DNA of 24,850 nucleotides, taken from assembly GCA_021029095.1 (NCBI GenBank), contig JAJOHG010000374.1:1-24850 (forward strand). Reading direction: 5' to 3'. The notes beneath the pieces are model-generated. The model did no database searches. It was not told the DNA's origin and saw only the letters and a program-made list of their open reading frames with translations. Source of the stretch: Phellopilus nigrolimitatus. Taxonomy: Eukaryota > Basidiomycota > Agaricomycetes > Hymenochaetales > Hymenochaetaceae. This document shows positions 18,512 to 24,850 of the stretch, piece after piece; the first letter of the stretch is position 1; every line of letters starts with the position of its first letter. Made by a program: the position numbers and the translations under genes.

Positions 18512-21051
18512 ATGGCGTCGCCGTCCTCGAGCAGCGCGGATTTCGTGCGCGACGCCCAGCTCAGCGCCGCCTTCGCCACGTCGCTCCCGTCCGCGAACGA
18601 CTCGCTCGTGTCCCTCGCGCCGCTCCAGCCGCCCAACCCGCACCGCTTCTCCACGCTCTCGCCGTCGATAGGCATGACGGACTCCCCGCGCGACTCGATG
18701 GTGTCGGCGGCGAACTCGGCGCAGGCATTCGCCCAGGCGCCCGCCGAGCTCGCAGGCGCGCCGAAGGAGCCAGAAGAGCCGGGGGCCACGGAGATCAACG
18801 AAAAGGCGCCCGGCGCAGGGGCAGCAGCGGCAGAGGCAGGGACAGGGGCAGGCGGGCGGCGCCGTCGCCTGCTGTGGCTCGCTGGCGTCGCGGCGTTCGT
18901 CGTCGTCGCACTGGCTGTCGCGCTGCCCGTGGGACTTGTCGTCGGCGGGCGGAAGAAAGGCAGTTCGGCAGACGGCGGCAACGAGCCGAATCCGGCCGGC
19001 ACGAATAACCCGCCGCCGTCGAATCTCGCGACGTCGGGCGGCGACGGCTCGACGGTGACGACGGAGGACGGCTCGACGTTCACGTACGTGAACAAGTTCG
19101 GCGGCTTCTGGGTGGACGACCCCGCGGACCCGTTCAACAACAACGCGCAGCCGAACTCGTGGACGCCGCCGCTCAACGCGAGCTGGACGTGGGGCGTGGA
19201 CAAGGTGTACGGCGTCAACCTCGGCGGGTGGTTCGTCCTCGAGCCGTTCATCGCGCCCGCGCTCTTCCAGAAGTACCTCGCGAACGGCGTCATCGACGAG
19301 TGGACGCTCTCGCAGGCCATGGCCGCGGACACCTCCGCCGGCGGCGGGCTCGCGCAGATCGAGGACCACTACAATACGTTCATCACCGAGGAGGACATCG
19401 CGCAGATCGCGGGCGCGGGGCTCAACTGGGTGCGCGTCCCGATCCCGTTCTGGGCGGTCGACAAGTGGGACGACGCCGGCGAGCCGTTCCTCGCGCGCAC
19501 GTGTTGGAAGTACATCCTGCGCCTCTTCCGCTGGGCGCGCAAGTACGGCCTGCGCATCAACCTCGACCTGCACACGATCCCCGGCTCGCAGAACGGGTAT
19601 AATCACTCCGGCAAGGAGGGCCAGATCAACTTCATGGACGGCGTCATGGGCTACGCGAACGCGCAGCGCGCGCTCGGGTACATTCGAATTATCGCCGAGT
19701 TCATCAGCCAGCCAGAGTACCAGGATCTCATCCAGATGTTCAGCATTATCAACGAGCCGCGCATAGCCGTCATCGGGAAGGAGCCTATGTCGCATTTGTG
19801 CGTCTTTCATGCACCTGCAGTCTCTTTCTTCTTTGTTTTAAGTATTGCTTTTGTTCTCCAGCTACCTCCAGGCGTACAATATGGTTCGCGAGATTACTGG
19901 CATTGGCGAAGGGAAGGGCGCATACATCAGTATGCACGACGGCTTTGAACCATTGACGCTCTGGGCGAACTACATGCCCGGCGCGGACCGGCTTAATCTC
20001 GACACGCACCCGTACTTCGCATTCGACGGCCAGCCAAATTTACAGCCTATCGGTGCGTGGCCTCCGATGGCGTGCAGCTCGTGGGGCCCGGGTATCAACA
20101 CTAGGTGAGTCTCGTAGTTGTGTTCAAAACAGAAAATCCAAACGGAAGCAAATCCTAACACCAATGTTGGACAGTCAAACCGCCTTCGGCGTGACCGTTG
20201 CAGGCGAGTTTAGCAACGCGATCAACGATTGTGGGCTCTACGTCAACGGTATCCCCGGGACTTCGCATAGCTACGGCGGCGACTGCAATTTCTGGATGGA
20301 CGCGACCCAGTGGAACACGACGATCGTGAACGGCCTCCAGCAATTCGCCCTCGCCAGCATGGACTCCCTTCAGAACTGGTTCTTCTGGACATGGAAGGTT
20401 GATCTACCCTCTGCTTAATTTAAACTACAAAATTGACTCATCATTTTGTAAAGATCGGCAACTCCTCTACGACGAACAGCGTGCAGGCGCCGCTATGGTC
20501 GTACCAGCTCGGACTCGAGGGCGGGTGGATGCCCAAAGACCCGCGCGACTCTGTCGGCGCATGTGCCGCGCTCGGCGAGTCCGGCGTACAGTTCGACGGG
20601 ACGTACTCCGCGTGGCAGACTGGCGGTGCAGGCGCAGGCACAATCGTTGCGAGCGTGAGCTCAGAGTTCTCCGCGTGGCCCCCGGCGACAATCAGCGACG
20701 TCAGCGACGTGAGCTTTGTGCCGACGTACACCGCAACGGGCGCGGTGTCGACGCTCCCTCCGGACACCTTCACCGCTGCGCCGAAGACGCTCAGTGTCGG
20801 CGACGGCTGGGCAGACGCCTCGGACACAGCGGAGGGCGTGACCGAGGTCGCAGGGTGCACCTAGTGCGTGGTTCTCGTACCTTATCGAGATGCACTTGGC
20901 GTTGAGGGCTGACGCTGCTAATTTTTTCCCCCTTAGCCCGAACCCATGGGACTCTGACGGCGTGACGCTCCCAACAACGACTTGCACCGGGAGTGTGACC
21001 GCTGCGCGATTGGCGCGACGGATGCTCATAACGCCTGCGCCCATGGCTTGA
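18512..21051 (+). CDS. Membrane-anchored GH5 exo-beta-1,3-glucanase (ExgD-like)
   Basis: Predicted glucan 1,3-beta-glucosidase that trims cell-wall beta-1,3-glucan. Exons 18512-19797, 19862-20104, 20175-20397, 20454-20863 and 20937-21051 give 758 residues with consistent phases. The N-terminal cytoplasmic part is about 115 residues, Ser/Ala/Pro-rich. RRRR then leads into one membrane helix (LLWLAGVAAFVVVALAVALP, about 119-145), giving type II topology with the catalytic domain outside. After a Gly/Ser/Asn linker the GH5 domain starts with VYGVNLGGWFVLEPFI. It has the acid/base Glu in FSIINEPR (about residue 415) and the nucleophile Glu in VTVAGEFSNAINDC (about 521), matching the NEP and GEW-type motifs of yeast Exg1. 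Other family motifs are GLNWVRVPIPFWA, LRINLDLHTIPGSQNGYNHSG and SLQNWFFWTWK. The membrane anchor separates it from secreted Exg1-type enzymes and matches Aspergillus ExgD. The start is the first ATG of a long open frame. Confidence 0.93.
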
Positions 21052-21683
21052 GGAGGCGACCCTGCTCGGTTCTCCGCTATATGTGCGCAATTTGTGAGAT
21101 GATCTTCTGCGTCCAGCTAACCATCTTCGGCGCTAGCGTCCGGATGTAGCATGAAATTTTATTGGCTCTCCATCGCTTGGCTTTGACGGACCTATCATAA
21201 TTTATCCATTCTGTTACACCCCTTTATTTCCGTGGCATATCCTGATCCAGAGGTTATTCTTACGCGGCTACTTGGATTTCTATTGGCGCATTGGCAAATG
21301 CAAATCTTCGTCGACAGGCGGAGACAAGAGGACGGACAGGCAGACGAACAAAGTACTGTCAAGCGGTTGGCTGTCTAAAGCTTTTGCCTCCTTCTTTAAT
21401 CCTGCAGACTATTTGAGGCCTCTTCTCTTCTGTTCTCTTCACTCTCCGCCGTTTGCCAGTACACGCTGCGTAGTCGTGGCCCTGTCCTTGTTCGCCATCC
21501 TTGCTCTCCGTCTCTACACGCGGTCGCCGCCCAAGATCATAGCGCCCGCCGTCCATCTTGTCATCGGCAACGAAATAATTGCGTCGACTTCTTTTCCCGA
21601 CGCGTCTGTCGGCGTATTCGTCTCTCCTTCGTCGGATTTTTCATCGTGTCGGTTTCAGACGATACTCGACGCGTGTGGGCACG
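21052..21683. other. 3' UTR of GH5 gene and CT-rich stretch
   Basis: The first 300 bp probably belong to the GH5 3' UTR. From about 21400 to 21530 the plus strand is strongly pyrimidine-rich, as in fungal core promoters, which would fit a gene starting at 21684. A long plus-strand frame crosses here but has no ATG, and no domain is recognised. Confidence 0.35.
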
Positions 21684-22206
21684 ATGCTCCCTTTCACAGT
21701 GCCTTATCTGGGTATACTTTGGATTTTCAGGCTAATGGTTACCTTTTTATATCTGTTTACTTCGTATTTCGCTCCGTTCGGTTTCATGTTAGACGTTGAC
21801 CTTAATGTTGACGTACGATCTTGCCTTATAATGCTCCTTACTTTTTATCTCCTTTTCTGTGGTGGATTTGGCCGTTGGACCCTCGAACTCTTCGTGCAAA
21901 CGAGCATGCAGATTGACTATTCATGCACTTACCTAGTTATTACGTTGTTTACTACATTCGCCTTCGCCGAAATGGCCGGGGACGTTGCTACTCGGATATT
22001 CCAATATCTAGCTCGTATTCTTGTGTATGTGCGCTTACTTCCGGACTCAAAACGTCTTTACTTATGGCATTTTCAGTGTCTTTCTAACGTTTATTCTTTT
22101 TGATCAAAGACAATGCTTTGTCGACATAAACTATCGATTTGTTCTTGGTCTGATTGTCTTAAGCTATGCATTCTCTTCCTTAAGGCAGTCACAAACCATA
22201 TTTTGA
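21684..22206 (+). CDS. Hypothetical small multi-pass membrane protein
   Basis: I do not recognise this gene. Two exons, 21684-22024 and 22077-22206, are joined across a canonical 52-nt intron (GTATGT to TTTTCAG, phase 2), giving 156 residues. The product is very hydrophobic, with four or five possible membrane helices, including PYLGILWIFRLMVTFLYLF, CLIMLLTFYLLFCGGF, YLVITLFTTFAFA and FVLGLIVLSYAF. The splice junction falls inside a helix (ARILVVFLTFILF), which continues cleanly across it; this is the main support. The first ATG follows a CT-rich promoter-like stretch. Against it: AT-rich third positions unlike the neighbouring genes, and T-rich DNA often reads as Phe/Leu by chance. Exon 1 may also contain unrecognised introns. 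Confidence 0.33.
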
Positions 22207-24850
22207 ATAGTTCATTTGCAAAGTATGCAGCTCTATTGAATTGATGAGCAGGACGCATATGCTCACCACGGATTGGGATTTCAATGCTCTTAGCGCCGTC
22301 ACTCGCAGCCGCTGTCTAGAAGTACATCTAGATTACTTACTCAACTTTCTTAAGCAATTTCGTCCGGAACGAAGCTCGCCTGTTGGAACCTAGATCTGGC
22401 CTCTGGATCTGGGCTTTGACGCCCTGAGCCTCGATCCGATTCCTTGCTCGCCGCTGTCCTGCTAATCCTCCGGTGTGTACGCGCGGAAAATATAGCCGCC
22501 AGCCACTTAGTCTGCGCCGCCTTTGTTCTTTTGCTCTTCTTAGCAGACATGCAGTGGGGGCACCGTTCCGCTTCCGAGGATGCCGAGCCTGAGTCCGAAT
22601 CGGAGGCGTCGAGGAACTATAAGCATTCCGATTTTTATTAGCCCCGCGCTAGTGCATTTTGTCATCCCGTTAATTGAATGTATTGCATGGGAAAGCACGA
22701 TGAACGGGTTCGCAGAATCTGAGAAAGACCTGGGAGATCGAAGTGAGCTGGTGTCTCCCGAAGCAATGTAAGCGACATCTTGAGATCTGGTCAAGAAATC
22801 CCCCGTGAGTATAAACACGTTTCTTGTAAAAGATGACAGTGTGCAGATGACAATGTGCTCGGATTATCCGGCGCACGCGTTCGAGGACGAGGATTAACTC
22901 CAGGAAGATCCGTGCTCATGCTCGTCATGGGGCCTATCCGCCGCGGCAGTAGAAGCCGTCGACAATATATCTTCGAACTCCTTCCCGCCTCGGGTTTCAC
23001 AGGTCGAACTAGAACTCCGAGTATGCTTTGTATGCTTTGAGAATGCACTGGCGCTTCGATAGGGGCAGATTAGAACCTTGACTTGCTGGCACCCGCACGG
23101 CGAGGGATACTATCGTGTGGCGCCAAGAGTCCCCTGAGGGTGGCATAATCGACGTTGGCTAGTACATGTGACCTTCGATACTGCTGTGTTCGTGAAGATT
23201 ATCGTCAGATCAATAGAAATACGCCACCCGAAAGATACGCACTTAATTGTCCATGGGCTAAGTGGTACATGCTTAGTGTAGGACCTGAGGCTGGGAGACT
23301 TTACGGTAAGCTGAGACGCGCAAGCCAGTGTTCGTTACTGGTGGTGTCCGAGTCGGTGTGCAGAACTGAAGAATTTATTTTGTTTTGGGCCATCTGCGGC
23401 TGAGAGTAGGTGGGTCAATCACGAGCTAACAGCGGAGTTAAAAAAAAAAGGGAAAGAGCCTTGAATACAACTTACTTGATAAATAAGCATCAATTCACCT
23501 GTACCTTACAGTTCTTGTCCAGAGGTTTTCGTGTTCTTTTTTCCCCCTCTGCATCTATCATCCGAGTCCCACTTCCTTTCGTTACTTCGCATTCTCTAAA
23601 AGAAAAAGATGGTGGCGCAGTGCATGTCCAGAAAATTGCTTTTCAATAAGTCTTTAGCGCCGAGCGAAGCGCCGTCCAGACAGAACGTAACGTTTACCGC
23701 TTTTGTTACTCGAAAATAAAAAATAAAAAACGGAAGCCATAAGTTCGTACGATGGACCACAATCCCCGAGATCTCCGTACCAGGTCTACGTGGGAAGCCG
23801 CGTCCAAAAGCTTGGGAAGTTTCTGCGTTTCATCTTGGCGTATGTGAGAGCAGCAGCAAAAAGATGATATTCGACGATGTCTGATCTCAAGTTTAGGCGC
23901 ACAGGAGTAAAGTATAGGCGCTGGCGAGAGGCGGCTGAGAAAATGCGAAAAAAAAAGATCCTGTTCACCAAGAAACAAGATCGAAGGCGCAGCGAAGTGG
24001 AACGAGAAGAGAAGCGAAGCAAGACAGCCGGTCTCCTTTTGATTATTCGGTCCATGAAAGCAACGGTTTAAGGGGTATGGTCGCGCATCAGGTCGCAAGT
24101 GTGCATGCACGTTGACTTCAGGATGCTGCACAAGATGCTGGGGGGTATACCGCGAGATTATCATATTTTCTTCCATATCTTTGATGAGCACGCAAGAGTG
24201 GGATTGCGAAACAAACCCCAACCCGGAAAAATAAAGAAGTAAGATCCGGATTTTTCGTCGTCCACAGGAAAGCATTCCATCGTTCATGTCACTATCAGTT
24301 CCAGTACTTCTAGAAAATCGTCTCCAAGCACTTGCGAGCCCCAAGCTCATACGAGTTGCTGACGATTATTCGGTCCGATAGCAAGTGTCATACTATGTAG
24401 CAGTGAAGCACGCGAGCAGACGAAGCGGTGCGACGTCGATCGTGATGGTGGTGCACAGAGTTCTCTCGACCATGTGCGCGTCGCGTTTGATCACGGAAGA
24501 AGAAAAAAGCTTAATCATCATATTGCATTGTAAAGTTTGGTTCTTAAACCATCCAGCCGTTCTTGACACAATCATCGGATCGCTTTTCCGGGGATCGGCT
24601 GAAGCAGAGCCACGCTGCCGCGCGATCAGTAAAATAAGCGCCTACAGGAACATTGAAAAATAGGAGACTCTTACTCCGAGCCTAACGGTCTTTTCTTCAT
24701 CTCCGACTTCAGGGGAACCGCATCGCATTATCGCCTGCCTATCGAGAACTGCAGAGCTTCTTGCGAGTATAGCTAAGGTGAGCAGAGCGATCACGTTTAA
24801 TTGACATAGCATTCCAGACAAGTAAAAGTCTAAACTGGATACGGATGCCT
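22207..24850. other. Gene-poor right end of the window
   Basis: No convincing gene. Short frames occur on both strands: a 49-residue ATG frame at 22244-22393 (+), a 66-residue basic ATG frame at 22350-22550 (-), and a 214-residue ATG frame at 23706-24350 (-) that is Cys/Phe/Arg-rich without any known motif. None has splice support or a family match. The opposite strand at 23877-24071 reads as a Lys/Arg-rich frame. No RNA gene or transposon signature was seen. Confidence 0.4.

Noticed and set aside
18473..19810. Very long minus-strand frame (445 residues) across the GH5 first exon
   Set aside because: Shadow of the GC-rich GH5 coding strand, Arg/Val/Asp-rich, with no motif. The plus strand carries the complete catalytic domain.
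22244..22393. 49-residue ATG frame on the plus strand
   Set aside because: Composition is protein-like, but the size is within chance expectation and it has no homologue I recognise or splice partner.
22350..22641. Overlapping frames on both strands: basic 66-residue ATG frame (-) and hydrophobic frame with acidic tail (+)
   Set aside because: They are antisense to each other, the plus frame lacks an ATG before its hydrophobic part, and neither matches a family.
23706..24350. Minus-strand 214-residue open frame starting with ATG
   Set aside because: No recognisable motif, odd Cys/Phe/Arg-rich composition, no splice or promoter support, and the opposite strand also reads open in part. Most likely chance.
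1..24850. tRNA, rRNA, CRISPR, or intact transposon signatures
   Set aside because: Scanned by eye for tRNA B-box motifs, regular repeat arrays, reverse-transcriptase or transposase motifs and long terminal repeats; none was found. Short or diverged elements could be missed without a search tool.

Overview
The window looks like nuclear DNA of a filamentous basidiomycete, most likely an Agaricomycete. Genes are cut by many short GT-AG introns (mostly 48-90 nt). Coding exons are GC-rich with G/C third positions, intergenic DNA is AT-richer, and gene families and architectures are fungal. No bacterial-style operon, CRISPR array, tRNA, rRNA or intact transposon was seen. All gene models below were built by hand: exons were joined only where splice signals, reading phase and family motifs agree. 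Names rest on motif recognition, without database searches.

Layout. 1-1885: no confident gene, only isolated exon-like fragments. 1886-4172 (+): TEA/ATTS-domain transcription factor. 5372-6120 (-): small type I membrane protein of RCR-like design with an Arg-rich stop-transfer and a PPxY tail. 6461-8460 (+): NOP12-like nucleolar RNA-binding protein, divergent from the RCR-like gene across a 340 bp shared promoter. 8461-9015: convergent spacer with a strong 17-bp-stem inverted repeat. 9016-11025 (-): tyrosine-kinase-like protein kinase carrying a Zn(II)2Cys6 cluster at its extreme C terminus. 12411-12955 (-): small secreted Kre9/KNH-like protein. 14390-17952 (+): neutral ceramidase in 21 exons. 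18512-21051 (+): membrane-anchored GH5 exo-beta-1,3-glucanase. 21684-22206 (+): possible small multi-pass membrane protein. 22207-24850: nothing convincing.

Themes. Four of the seven confident genes act at the cell surface or on the secretory route: the RCR-like adaptor, the KNH-like secreted protein, the ceramidase and the GH5 glucanase. The other three are regulatory or housekeeping: the TEA factor, the kinase/zinc-cluster fusion and NOP12. In fungi gene order alone does not show co-regulation, so a joint wall/membrane role is only a suggestion.

Most interesting points: (1) the kinase ending in a zinc-cluster DNA-binding motif, with a duplicated but out-of-frame second half of that motif behind three exact 15-bp repeats; (2) the last intron of the RCR-like gene, whose retention would replace the PPxY tail; (3) two related, rearranged noncoding repeats with CACGTG motifs, lying upstream of the kinase and ceramidase genes; (4) the hairpin at 8680-8730.
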